Part shown: positions 1-7,702 of the stretch, piece by piece
Layout: each line of letters begins with the position of its first letter
Position numbering within the stretch: position 1 is the stretch's first letter
DNA from: an uncultured Myxococcales bacterium
GTDB taxonomy: Bacteria; Myxococcota_A; UBA9042
DNA: 33,441 nt
Direction of reading: 5' to 3'
Assembly (NCBI GenBank): GCA_937910235.1
Contig: CALENB010000451.1
Span: 1 to 33,441, forward strand
Notes under the pieces: model-generated
The model's database searches: none
Told to the model about the DNA's origin: nothing
Seen by the model: the letters and a program-made list of their open reading frames with translations, nothing else
Made by a program: the position numbers and the translations under genes

Positions 1-14
1 CGACGCGAGGCCTC

Positions 15-1016
15 ATGGCGAATCTCAGCAAACCCGGCCTGATCGAATCCATGGGCCTGCGCCCCTTTGGCCTCGCCGCGCGCCAGACCGCGATGGCCAT
101 CTTTGGCGCCGAGGACGTGCCGCCGTCAAAGACCGGCCCCAGCAGCCTCGCCCTGCTCAGCCCACGTCTCGGCGTCCCCCTGTGGCTCGGTCGCGCGCCG
201 GCGCCGCGCAAGGTCATCCTCACCAACCTCTTCAACCACACCCCTACGCCTGAGGCCGTCGGTTGGTCGACGCTGCGGACCCAAGTGCGCGACTTTCGTG
301 GCCGCAAGCAGACCTACGACAGCCACAACGGCACCGATCTCTGCATCCCGCGCGGTACGGTGGTGGTGGCGCCGGCGTCGGGTCAGGTCGGGCGCGTGTT
401 TCGGGAGTTCAACCGTGGTGGCCTCAAGATCGCCATCGACCACGGCGGCGGGCTGATGACGTGCTGCGTGCACCTCGCCCGCGCGTTGGTGGCGGAGGGC
501 GATTTTGTGCAGGCCGGCCAAGCCATCGCCATCTCGGGGTATAGCGGCCTCGACGGCTTCTCCACCTTCCCGTGGGGCATCCCGCACATTCACTTCAACA
601 CGTGGCTGCACACGACCCCTGTGGACCCGTTCGCGGTGGGCGACGAGGCCTCGCTTTGGATCGACGGCCGCCCGATGCCCGTCTCGGACGAGCTCGCCTC
701 AGCGGCCGAGAATACGGGGTTTTCGCCGCCGACGTCGGTGGATGACAACGTTTCGGAGTACGACAATGCCGCGGTAGATGCGCTGATCGCGAGCTGCATC
801 ACGCCGAGCGCGCGGACGCGGCTGCAGGCCATTGGCCCGTTGTGGCAGCGCGCGGCGCACGTCATCTGCGAGCGTAACTACTACCCGACCCGCTTCCCGC
901 CGCGGCAGCTGGGCGAGCGCTCGGTCTATGCCGCCCACCACCCACGCGCAGAGCGGCTGCTGATGCCCTTCTTGGCCCGTGATTTCGACGGGGTCGTGTT
1001 TCGTGACGAACTCTAA
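15..1016 (+). CDS. M23-family (LytM-like) metallopeptidase
   Basis: Predicted zinc endopeptidase of the M23/LytM family, which cleaves peptide cross-links of peptidoglycan. The catalytic domain spans about residues 100-205: H104 and D108 form the HxxxD motif, H153 lies in CVHL, and H191-I-H193 is the HxH motif, so all expected zinc and catalytic residues are present. The glycine-rich stretch before H153 is also typical. No signal peptide or membrane segment is visible at the proposed start, which is odd for a wall enzyme. The reading frame stays open to the window edge and the Shine-Dalgarno before this ATG is weak, so the true start may lie upstream and the N-terminus is uncertain. About 130 residues after the peptidase domain match nothing I recognise. 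The gene converges with the vWA lipoprotein gene, 18 bases away. Confidence 0.85.
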   Translation: MANLSKPGLIESMGLRPFGLAARQTAMAIFGAEDVPPSKTGPSSLALLSPRLGVPLWLGRAPAPRKVILTNLFNHTPTPEAVGWSTLRTQVRDFRGRKQTYDSHNGTDLCIPRGTVVVAPASGQVGRVFREFNRGGLKIAIDHGGGLMTCCVHLARALVAEGDFVQAGQAIAISGYSGLDGFSTFPWGIPHIHFNTWLHTTPVDPFAVGDEASLWIDGRPMPVSDELASAAENTGFSPPTSVDDNVSEYDNAAVDALIASCITPSARTRLQAIGPLWQRAAHVICERNYYPTRFPPRQLGERSVYAAHHPRAERLLMPFLARDFDGVVFRDEL

Positions 1017-1034
1017 CCGCTAATCCTTAGGCCC

Positions 1035-2828
1035 CTAATCTTTAGGCCAGGGCTCCGGCGGCTTGCTGACGGGCGTCTGATTCTTCAGCTTCTTCAAGTT
1101 CGTCAGGAACAGGTCGACGTAGATCAGGTCGTCGACGATGTCGGGATCTGGGGTCGCGCCCGCCTGCTTCTTGTCGTCCAACCAGCTCTGCACCGCGCCT
1201 TTCAGGGAGAGCAGCGTGCCGATCGCCGCGCCCGGATCACCGTCGACGGCGAGCTGCGAGGCCTGCTGAAAGCCGACGAAGATGTTGAGCATCACAAAGC
1301 CCTTCTCCACCGTGCCGTTGGTGAACACGCCACCATCAGCGATCTGAATCTTGGCCGCTTGTTTGTCGATGGTGCTGGTCTGCGTGTGGATGGCGCCGGT
1401 CTGCGGATGTTGCCACGACAGCTTCACCGTCCCGACCACGCTGCTCTTGGGCTTCACACCCGGAAAGGGCATCGCCTCAATCAGAATCGCGCCGCCACCG
1501 CCGCGGCGTCCGGTGCCTGGGGTCGTCGGCAGCGGGGTGTCGCTCTTGAGGCGGCCGGCGAGGAACAAGGACGGGATGTGGACGCTGCCGCCGCCCGATT
1601 TGCCCTTCCAGCCATGCGTACCGTAGCCCTCACGGATCACCCAGGCGTCGCCGATCGAGACGTCCATCTTGACGTCGAGCGCGATCGGCACGAGGAAGGT
1701 TTTGACCTCCTCGGTGAACACCTCTTTGACGGCGGCCGGCTTGTCGAGGAAGTAGAAGTTGCCCGCGCCCACCTCGGCGATGTCCCGCAAGATGTCGATC
1801 GAGAAGTTGGTGCCGACGCCGATGGTGGTGATCCCGATGCCCTGCACCGCGTAACCCTTGGCCAGCGAGACATACTTCGCGCTCGAAGCGATGCCGGTCG
1901 TCGGCTGGCCATCACTGAGCAACACCACCCGACTCTCCAGGTTTTTACCGGCATACTTCGAAGCCTTGGCAAATGCGGTGAACAGGCCGTCGTAGAGGTG
2001 CGTACCGGCCCCAGCCGTCAGGCTCAGCACCGCCTTCTGCATCTTGGTCTTGTCACCGACGCCGAGGTGCTCAAACACTGTTTTTGCGGTGTCTGAGAAG
2101 GTCACGAGCGTCACGTGATCCTCGGCCTGGAGGTTGTCGAGCATCTGGCTGAGGCCCTGCTTCACGTAGGTCAGCGGCTGGCCGACCATGGAGTTGCTCG
2201 TGTCGATGGCGAGCACCAGATGCAGCGGCGGCCGCTTGAGGCTGTCGACCTTGATGGGGGTGTTCAGCCCGATCTGAATGAGCGTGCAGGTCGACCCGGT
2301 GATGAGGTTGCCCATCTCGCCGAGCAGCGCGTGCATACACATGTTCTGACCACAGGTCGGGTCGGGGTAGTCGAACTTGTGCTCGGCGAAAAAGCCCAGG
2401 TCGTCGATGGTCTCCGGGGCTGGGATCTGGCCCTGTTCGAGGATCTGACGGAAGAGCCCGAAGTCCTGCGCGCCCGCTTGCGAGAGGCCGGTGTTGCCGC
2501 CCGTGAAGGCGTCATCCTCTGGCGTCGCGCCAGCGTCCCCGCTGGCGCCATCGGAGGCCCCGGCGTCCGACGTGCTGCCGGTGTCTGCCGCGGCGCTGCC
2601 GGCGTCGATCCACATCGCCGCGTCGGCCCTGCCGCGCCAGCCGGCCGTGTCCGACGCGCCCATACCGTCCGCGCCGCGGCTGCGTGCGCCAGGAGTCGGC
2701 ACGGGGTTGACGCCCCACGGCGTGCCGCCGCTGCTGCTGGTCGGATCCGACGAAGTTCCGCAGCCCGTGAGCAAGAGCAGCAGCGAGCCGATCAGCAACA
2801 GCGTGCGCGTCGTTTGGGTGGTGTTCAT
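1035..2828 (-). CDS. vWA-domain lipoprotein
   Basis: Predicted outer-surface or periplasmic lipoprotein of 597 residues. The start at 2828 is chosen because GGAGGG lies just upstream and the protein then begins with a lipoprotein signal: a hydrophobic core, then LTGC with C23 as the lipidated residue. A low-complexity Asp/Ala/Ser/Gly linker follows (about 25-115). Residues about 200-380 are a von Willebrand factor A domain with an intact metal site (D209-T-S-N-S213). The C-terminal about 200 residues look beta-rich, and four Cys lie before the vWA domain. vWA domains usually bind protein ligands through a metal ion; the ligand here is unknown. It is the last of three same-strand lipoprotein genes, 74 bases after the previous one. 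The residues after the lipid Cys (CGxSxDPTSSS-like) resemble those of the VIT lipoprotein upstream, suggesting common origin or shared sorting. Confidence 0.85.
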   Translation of the reverse strand: MNTTQTTRTLLLIGSLLLLLTGCGTSSDPTSSSGGTPWGVNPVPTPGARSRGADGMGASDTAGWRGRADAAMWIDAGSAAADTGSTSDAGASDGASGDAGATPEDDAFTGGNTGLSQAGAQDFGLFRQILEQGQIPAPETIDDLGFFAEHKFDYPDPTCGQNMCMHALLGEMGNLITGSTCTLIQIGLNTPIKVDSLKRPPLHLVLAIDTSNSMVGQPLTYVKQGLSQMLDNLQAEDHVTLVTFSDTAKTVFEHLGVGDKTKMQKAVLSLTAGAGTHLYDGLFTAFAKASKYAGKNLESRVVLLSDGQPTTGIASSAKYVSLAKGYAVQGIGITTIGVGTNFSIDILRDIAEVGAGNFYFLDKPAAVKEVFTEEVKTFLVPIALDVKMDVSIGDAWVIREGYGTHGWKGKSGGGSVHIPSLFLAGRLKSDTPLPTTPGTGRRGGGGAILIEAMPFPGVKPKSSVVGTVKLSWQHPQTGAIHTQTSTIDKQAAKIQIADGGVFTNGTVEKGFVMLNIFVGFQQASQLAVDGDPGAAIGTLLSLKGAVQSWLDDKKQAGATPDPDIVDDLIYVDLFLTNLKKLKNQTPVSKPPEPWPKD

Positions 2829-2902
2829 GGTTCCCTCCGAGGGTCGATCGTGGCGTGCGGGCGGCGTAGCGGCGGTGCCGATGCGGTCGTGGATAGGCCG
2901 GC

Positions 2903-4138
2903 TCATGGCTTGCTCCAGACGCTCTCGATGTGGCGGTTGCCGACCAGCGAGGCCGCGACGGCGGTGTCCCAAACCAGGCGCTCGATGGCCCGCACCAAGT
3001 GCAGCCGGCCGCCGCCGGCGAGCTTCAGCGTCGCGCCGTTATCGAGCTGAAACGCCGCTTTTCCGGGTTCCTGGACCGTCACGCTGAGCGCGCGGGCGTA
3101 GGTGCCGACCTCGTCGTGCAGGGCAGGGCAGCCTTGGGTCACGGCGATCTTGGCGTCGCCCTTGCCGAAGTAGACGATGTCGGTGCCGCGCCCCATGCGG
3201 ATGTGGCCGCTGTCGCTCAGCAGCTCGACGCCGGTGACGGGCAGCACGTTGTGCCCGGTCGCTAGCCCGGCGATGTAGACGTCGTCGCCGGCGCTGAAGG
3301 GCAACATGCCGGGCGGCACACACACGTAGACGCGCTGCACGCCCAGGTCCGTCAGCAGATCCATCGCGCTGCAGCCATCCGGTGCGGTCACAACCTCCAT
3401 GAGCGTCTGATTGCCGCTCGGTAGCGCCGTCCAGCTCAAGTCTTGCTCCTGCGACGGCATGGCGCAGCCCTCGGGCGCGACCGGGTCAAAGAGGCTCGGC
3501 GCTGGAAACAGCGCGATATGGGCGCCCCAGACCGCCTCGCCCTCGCTCGCCGCGATCGCCACGAAACGCCCGCCAGACTGGGCGCCAGCGACGGTCGAGG
3601 GGATCGAGGCCACCTGCAGCGCGGTGTGGTGCCAGAAGAGCAGCCGTCGCGGCAGGCCGGTGCCGTCGATCAGCACCGCGGAGCACGCGCCTTTGCCGCG
3701 CGGCATCACCGGCACCGCGCGCCCGCTCGCCACCAACCAGCTCTGCGCCGGCGCGAAGTGCTCGGGTCGCAAGGCGAGCTGCGGCGACTGCACGATGGCG
3801 TCGCAGTCCATCTCCACCGTCGACCGCAGCGCGCGCAAACGCACCACGCGGGTCTGCCCGGTGACGTTGCCGATCACCAGCGCGCCCTTCACCGGTGGGA
3901 ACTGACTGGCCTGCCGCTGCCACACATCCCCGGTCGCCGACTGGTCGGCGTCCCACGGCTCGTTGGGGGTGTCCGTGTCGACGTCGGGGAAGGGCTGCGC
4001 GCGGGGTGATGAATCATCCGGCGGCCAATCGACGATGAGCGGGCACCCGCTGAGCAGCGTCGCCACCGTCGTCAGCAGCGCGCCGTGCAGCAGCAGCGTC
4101 ATGAGGCGGCCGCGGGGTCGGGGGATGTGCGTCATCAT
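2903..4138 (-). CDS. Unknown secreted lipoprotein
   Basis: Hypothetical lipoprotein of 411 residues. It begins with a basic N-terminus, a hydrophobic stretch and LLSGC (C32), a clear signal peptidase II site. AGGAG lies about six bases before the ATG at 4138. The mature part starts with a Pro/Asp-rich linker and then appears globular and beta-rich, with several Cys (around 115, 131, 225, 255, 273) that could form disulfides. I recognise no named domain. It lies between the VIT/vWA/DUF2135 lipoprotein (57 bases upstream) and the vWA lipoprotein (74 bases downstream), all on the minus strand. It is therefore probably co-transcribed and may act with them at the cell surface; that is inference from position only. 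Confidence 0.75.
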   Translation of the reverse strand: MMTHIPRPRGRLMTLLLHGALLTTVATLLSGCPLIVDWPPDDSSPRAQPFPDVDTDTPNEPWDADQSATGDVWQRQASQFPPVKGALVIGNVTGQTRVVRLRALRSTVEMDCDAIVQSPQLALRPEHFAPAQSWLVASGRAVPVMPRGKGACSAVLIDGTGLPRRLLFWHHTALQVASIPSTVAGAQSGGRFVAIAASEGEAVWGAHIALFPAPSLFDPVAPEGCAMPSQEQDLSWTALPSGNQTLMEVVTAPDGCSAMDLLTDLGVQRVYVCVPPGMLPFSAGDDVYIAGLATGHNVLPVTGVELLSDSGHIRMGRGTDIVYFGKGDAKIAVTQGCPALHDEVGTYARALSVTVQEPGKAAFQLDNGATLKLAGGGRLHLVRAIERLVWDTAVAASLVGNRHIESVWSKP

Positions 4139-4195
4139 GGGGCGCTCCTGTCGGCTCAGACTCTGGTTTTCCGGGCTATTCGCTAGGTCTACCGG

Positions 4196-7100
4196 CTATT
4201 TGAAGGTCACGGTCTCGACCAAGGCGAGGTCATTTTTCTTCTTCAGCACCACCGAGTAGTGGCTGATGCTGGGCGCGGTGTTGCCCAGGTCCTGCACGAT
4301 GGTTACGTCGACCCAGGTCTCCGCCGCCAGCTTGTTGCCGTTGTTGGCGAAGTAGTGCACCTCGATCTTCCAGTCGCCCGGCATCGCCTTGGTCACCTGA
4401 AAACGCTCGGGGCCGTAGCCTTGCGTCAGGTCATCGAGGAGCGCGCCGCCTGTGCTCAGCTGCTTGTGTTTATACCAACATTTCTCGCCGTTCGGCGCCG
4501 TGATCCAGAGATCGATGTCGGTGGCGTTGGTGTTCCAAGTCGCCGTCACCCGCAGGTCGCCGCTCAGGTTCTTGAGCGACAGCGTCTGCACCCGCTGCTT
4601 GAGGACCGGCGCGATGGCGTGCGTCGGGTGCTGGGCGAGAAAGCTGTGGGCGAAGAGCGCGTATTCCTCGGTGATCACGGTCTTGAGCGTCTTCCACTTG
4701 GCGTCCCATTGGCCCGCCAACGCGGCCTCGTAGAGCACCATCGCCAAGCCTGGCCGCGTCGCGGAGATGGTGTTGGCCAGGTCCCGCCAGGACTGCGGCT
4801 CGAAGGGTCGGCGCATCAACACGGCGAAGAGCAGCTCGCCCGCGCTCTCGAGCTGACCCCACGCGGCGAGGCGATAGGCGGCGAGGCGGCTCAGCTCGTC
4901 GCTGCCGGGGTTGCGCTCCACCGAGGTCGACAGGGCGCGGATGGCGCCCGGCAGGTCGCTGAGCTGGCTGCGGCGGCGCTCCGCTTCGGTGGTGAAGGGC
5001 AGCACGAGGTCGAGGTTGGTGTCGATCAGGGCGTCGAGATAGGACACGGGCACCGACTTCGCAGGCACGCCGGCCCACGACAGCGTGGCGTAGGGCAGCT
5101 CCATGCCGCTCTTGCCCACCGCGCCGAGCACGTCGCTGATGAAGCTCTGGTTGAGCAGCGATTGGTTGAGCTTGGCGCCGACCGTGGCGAGGACATCGAC
5201 GGTGCGCGACCAAGTTGAGAACGCGCCCTCGCCGAGCTTCAAACCCAGCGCGATGATCTTGGCGAGCGGCTGACCGCTGAACTTGGCGGTCTCATCTTTG
5301 AGGTCGTACTTTGTCCAGGTTTGCTTGTCTTGGAGCACCAGAAACGACGCGACCCGGTTGGCGACGAGGTAGTGCTGCGACAAGGCCATGGCGAGGCCTT
5401 CGAGCTTCTTGTCGCCGCTGTCGAGCAGCTGGCTGATGGCGATCTGCGCCCACGCCCGCGGCGCGAGTTGGCCGGAGGGGGCGAGGGTGACGGGGATCGT
5501 GTGGATGAGCGTCTCGCCGCTCGGCAGCACCCCTTCGAGGACGATCTTGGCCTTGCCCGCCGACGCCACGGGTCCAGCCAGGGTGAGGCTCGCGCCTGGG
5601 TAGAGCGTGGCGAGGCGACCGCCGATGAGCAGATCGGTGATGGCGCCGCCCGTCGCGCCGTCCGACCCGCCATCTGGGATCACCGTGGCGCTGGTCAACC
5701 GCATGCCGGCGGCCTGGTGGGCTTGGCTGCAGGCCGGCAAGGCGCTCGGCGTCAGGCAGTCGAAGATGGCGCCGCCGTCGGCGGTGAGGCGGCTGAACAA
5801 CGCCAGGTTCTCGGCGCCCAAGCCCAGCCGATAGGCGAAAAAGCGCGCTTTCCACGGCGAGTCGGCCTCAAAGCGGGCCAGCAGCGCGCCGACGGAGCGC
5901 TCGCCCCAGGTCACGGCGCCGTCGGTCAGCACAAACACGTCGACGTTGGTGCCCTGCGGCACGGCCCAGCTCGGCTTGGCGAGCTTACGCAGCGCGGCGC
6001 CGACGTCCGACGCGCCCTCCAGCAGCAACCCGTCAAACGCGGCGGCGGCGGCCTTGCGGCCCTTGGCGTCGTTGGTCACCCAGGTCTGGTTGAGCCAGCT
6101 GGCGCCCGAATCAAAGGGGATGACGTTGAACGCCTTGATTCCGGGCGACCCTGCCAAGATCTTGTCCATCAGCTGCAGGGCGATGTTGAAGCGCGTCGGA
6201 TGGCTGGAGCGCGACGTGTCGAGCAGAAACACCGCGTGCGCGCTGGTGGCCGTCGCGCCCGCTGCGAGCCCGGGAATCTGGGGTCGCAGCCGCAGCGTGG
6301 CGTAGTCCTTGTTCAGCACCGGGTCGCTGCCGACCAGCACATCCACCTCGTCGCCGCCGAGCGCCGGCGGGAAGTGAAACACCAGCTTGCCGCCCTTGCT
6401 GTCAGCCTGATCGGTCATGCGCGCGAGGTAGCCGGCCGCCGTCGTGGTCTCCGTCACCGCGATGGCCGTTACGTTGACGGGCACCTTGCCTGGCTCGTAG
6501 TCCGCCACGCCGCCCGTCGTGTTGCCCGCCACCTTGCCGCTCAACACGTGGGCCTTCTTGGCGAGCAGTGTGAAGTCGAAGCTCTCGAGTTTCCCCTGCG
6601 GTACCGTGAAGATGTACTCGTAGACCCGTTGACCCTTCTCGCCGGAAGGCAAGCTGGAGAGGGTCTGCTCCCAGGCGATCAGGACGCGGTTGTAGCCCTT
6701 GCCCGGGATGGGAAAGACCTTGGCCTGGAACGTATTGGGCGCCACAGCTTCGACGATCGCCGGGTCGATCTTCTGCGCGGTCTCCGCCTCGTAAGCCTGC
6801 ACCGCCTCGAGGTGACGCTGAATCTTAGCGACCTTAGGATTGCCCCAGACCTTGGCGTCCGAGCTCTCGACGACGCTGGTGGGCGTGGTGCCCGCGACGG
6901 TGGCCTGGTCGCTGCTGCCGAGGCCATCGCCCGTGCCAAAGAAGCTCGGCTGACCGCCGCCCTGGCCCTCAAACATCGCGTAGTAGCTGACCTCAGACTC
7001 AGGCGGCAGGGTGTAGCGGAAGTCGCCCTCGACGGTCTCTTTGAACGGGTTGTAGAAGATGTGGTCGACCAAGACCCGCGCCCGCAGGCCCTCGATGCGC

Positions 7101-7516
7101 ACGGCCACACGCATGCTCACCAGCTCCAGGGTCTTGCCGCCACCCAGGCTGACTTGCGCGACCGGCGGCGAGTCCGACTGCTGCTGCCAGGATTGGCCAC
7201 CGCCGTCCGCCTCGCCGGCGTCTCCGCCGCTTGCATCAGACTCAGCGCCGACGTCGCTCGCGCTCGCGTCAGCGCCGCCCCAGCCGCCCCACGCGTCGTC
7301 AGCGGCGCTGCTGGTGTCGGCCGCTGCGGATGCGTCCAGGCCACCCCACGCGGCGTCCGTCGCGACCGCGTCGGAAGCAACGCTCGTCGCCCCGTCTTGG
7401 AGGCCGTAGAACCCGCTGCCCCCGGCGCTGCTGCTTGTGGGGTCAGTGCTGGCGCCACACGCCACGCCGCTCAGCGCAACCAGCAGCACCACCATCGTTC
7501 GCATTCCCTTGGCCAT
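4196..7516 (-). CDS. VIT-vWA-DUF2135 lipoprotein
   Basis: Large secreted lipoprotein of 1106 residues. The signal ends at SGVAC (C20), followed by about 90 residues of Asp/Ala/Ser/Gly/Trp linker. A VIT (vault/inter-alpha-trypsin) domain covers about 125-290, including the typical NPFKETVEGDFRYTLP stretch and VAPNTFQAKVFPI. A vWA domain covers about 425-600, with metal-site residues D433-T-S-R-S437 and D532. A tetratricopeptide-like helical region follows, and a C-terminal DUF2135/YfaP-like domain lies at about 1000-1090 (TDIDLWITAPNGEKCWY, then GYGPERF). This VIT-vWA order is that of inter-alpha-trypsin inhibitor-like proteins; the bacterial role is generally unknown. The start at 7516 is preceded by GGGAGGA at good spacing. 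It is the first gene of a three-lipoprotein minus-strand cluster and has a sigma-54-type promoter 45 bases upstream. Confidence 0.9.
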   Translation of the reverse strand: MAKGMRTMVVLLVALSGVACGASTDPTSSSAGGSGFYGLQDGATSVASDAVATDAAWGGLDASAAADTSSAADDAWGGWGGADASASDVGAESDASGGDAGEADGGGQSWQQQSDSPPVAQVSLGGGKTLELVSMRVAVRIEGLRARVLVDHIFYNPFKETVEGDFRYTLPPESEVSYYAMFEGQGGGQPSFFGTGDGLGSSDQATVAGTTPTSVVESSDAKVWGNPKVAKIQRHLEAVQAYEAETAQKIDPAIVEAVAPNTFQAKVFPIPGKGYNRVLIAWEQTLSSLPSGEKGQRVYEYIFTVPQGKLESFDFTLLAKKAHVLSGKVAGNTTGGVADYEPGKVPVNVTAIAVTETTTAAGYLARMTDQADSKGGKLVFHFPPALGGDEVDVLVGSDPVLNKDYATLRLRPQIPGLAAGATATSAHAVFLLDTSRSSHPTRFNIALQLMDKILAGSPGIKAFNVIPFDSGASWLNQTWVTNDAKGRKAAAAAFDGLLLEGASDVGAALRKLAKPSWAVPQGTNVDVFVLTDGAVTWGERSVGALLARFEADSPWKARFFAYRLGLGAENLALFSRLTADGGAIFDCLTPSALPACSQAHQAAGMRLTSATVIPDGGSDGATGGAITDLLIGGRLATLYPGASLTLAGPVASAGKAKIVLEGVLPSGETLIHTIPVTLAPSGQLAPRAWAQIAISQLLDSGDKKLEGLAMALSQHYLVANRVASFLVLQDKQTWTKYDLKDETAKFSGQPLAKIIALGLKLGEGAFSTWSRTVDVLATVGAKLNQSLLNQSFISDVLGAVGKSGMELPYATLSWAGVPAKSVPVSYLDALIDTNLDLVLPFTTEAERRRSQLSDLPGAIRALSTSVERNPGSDELSRLAAYRLAAWGQLESAGELLFAVLMRRPFEPQSWRDLANTISATRPGLAMVLYEAALAGQWDAKWKTLKTVITEEYALFAHSFLAQHPTHAIAPVLKQRVQTLSLKNLSGDLRVTATWNTNATDIDLWITAPNGEKCWYKHKQLSTGGALLDDLTQGYGPERFQVTKAMPGDWKIEVHYFANNGNKLAAETWVDVTIVQDLGNTAPSISHYSVVLKKKNDLALVETVTFK

Positions 7517-7560
7517 GTCATCCTCCCGCGCAGACGGCTTGTCGTTGCGGGCAATAAGAT

Positions 7561-7576
7561 TGCGAGGGTTGTGCCA
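7561..7576 (-). promoter_or_regulatory. Candidate sigma-54 promoter (-24/-12)
   Basis: Read on the minus strand the site is TGGCAC-AACCC-TCGCA. It differs from the sigma-54 consensus TGGCAC-N5-TTGCA at one base and keeps GG and GC at the required spacing. Transcription would start near 7550, leaving a leader of about 35 bases that contains the ribosome binding site of the VIT lipoprotein gene. A sigma-54 activator is encoded at 21093-22577, but nothing shows that it acts here. The match was found by eye. Confidence 0.55.
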
Positions 7577-7685
7577 CGGGCCGTATTCTTGACGTTTCGG
7601 CTACAAATACAGGTTGATAGATGATGGTCTGGTCGCGTTGAACGTCACTGGAGATCGCAGCAAAAACTGTTCACGAACCAAGCCA

Positions 7686-7702
7686 TGTTGAAAATTTCAA
7701 CA
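7686..7702. other. 17-base palindrome at helicase stop codon
   Basis: TGTTGAAA-A-TTTCAACA is a perfect inverted repeat around one central base in an AT-rich island. It covers the TGA stop of the HelD-like gene (7697-7699). The one-base centre makes it a poor RNA terminator but a possible binding site for a dimeric regulator of the VIT lipoprotein gene, whose start is 170 bases away. It could also be chance. Confidence 0.35.

Noticed and set aside
1021-1048. Direct repeat TAATC(C/T)TTAGGCC at the convergent gene ends
   Set aside because: Short, with the stop codon inside; it forms no convincing terminator and may be simple duplication.
4165-4175. GGTTTTCCGGG shared with the topA leader (27124-27134, reverse)
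   Set aside because: An 11-base match with no extended similarity is expected by chance in a window of this size.
5321-7624. 767-codon plus-strand open frame
   Set aside because: It lies antisense to the VIT lipoprotein gene, is Arg/Ala/His-rich with no family motif, and reflects GC-rich codon structure.
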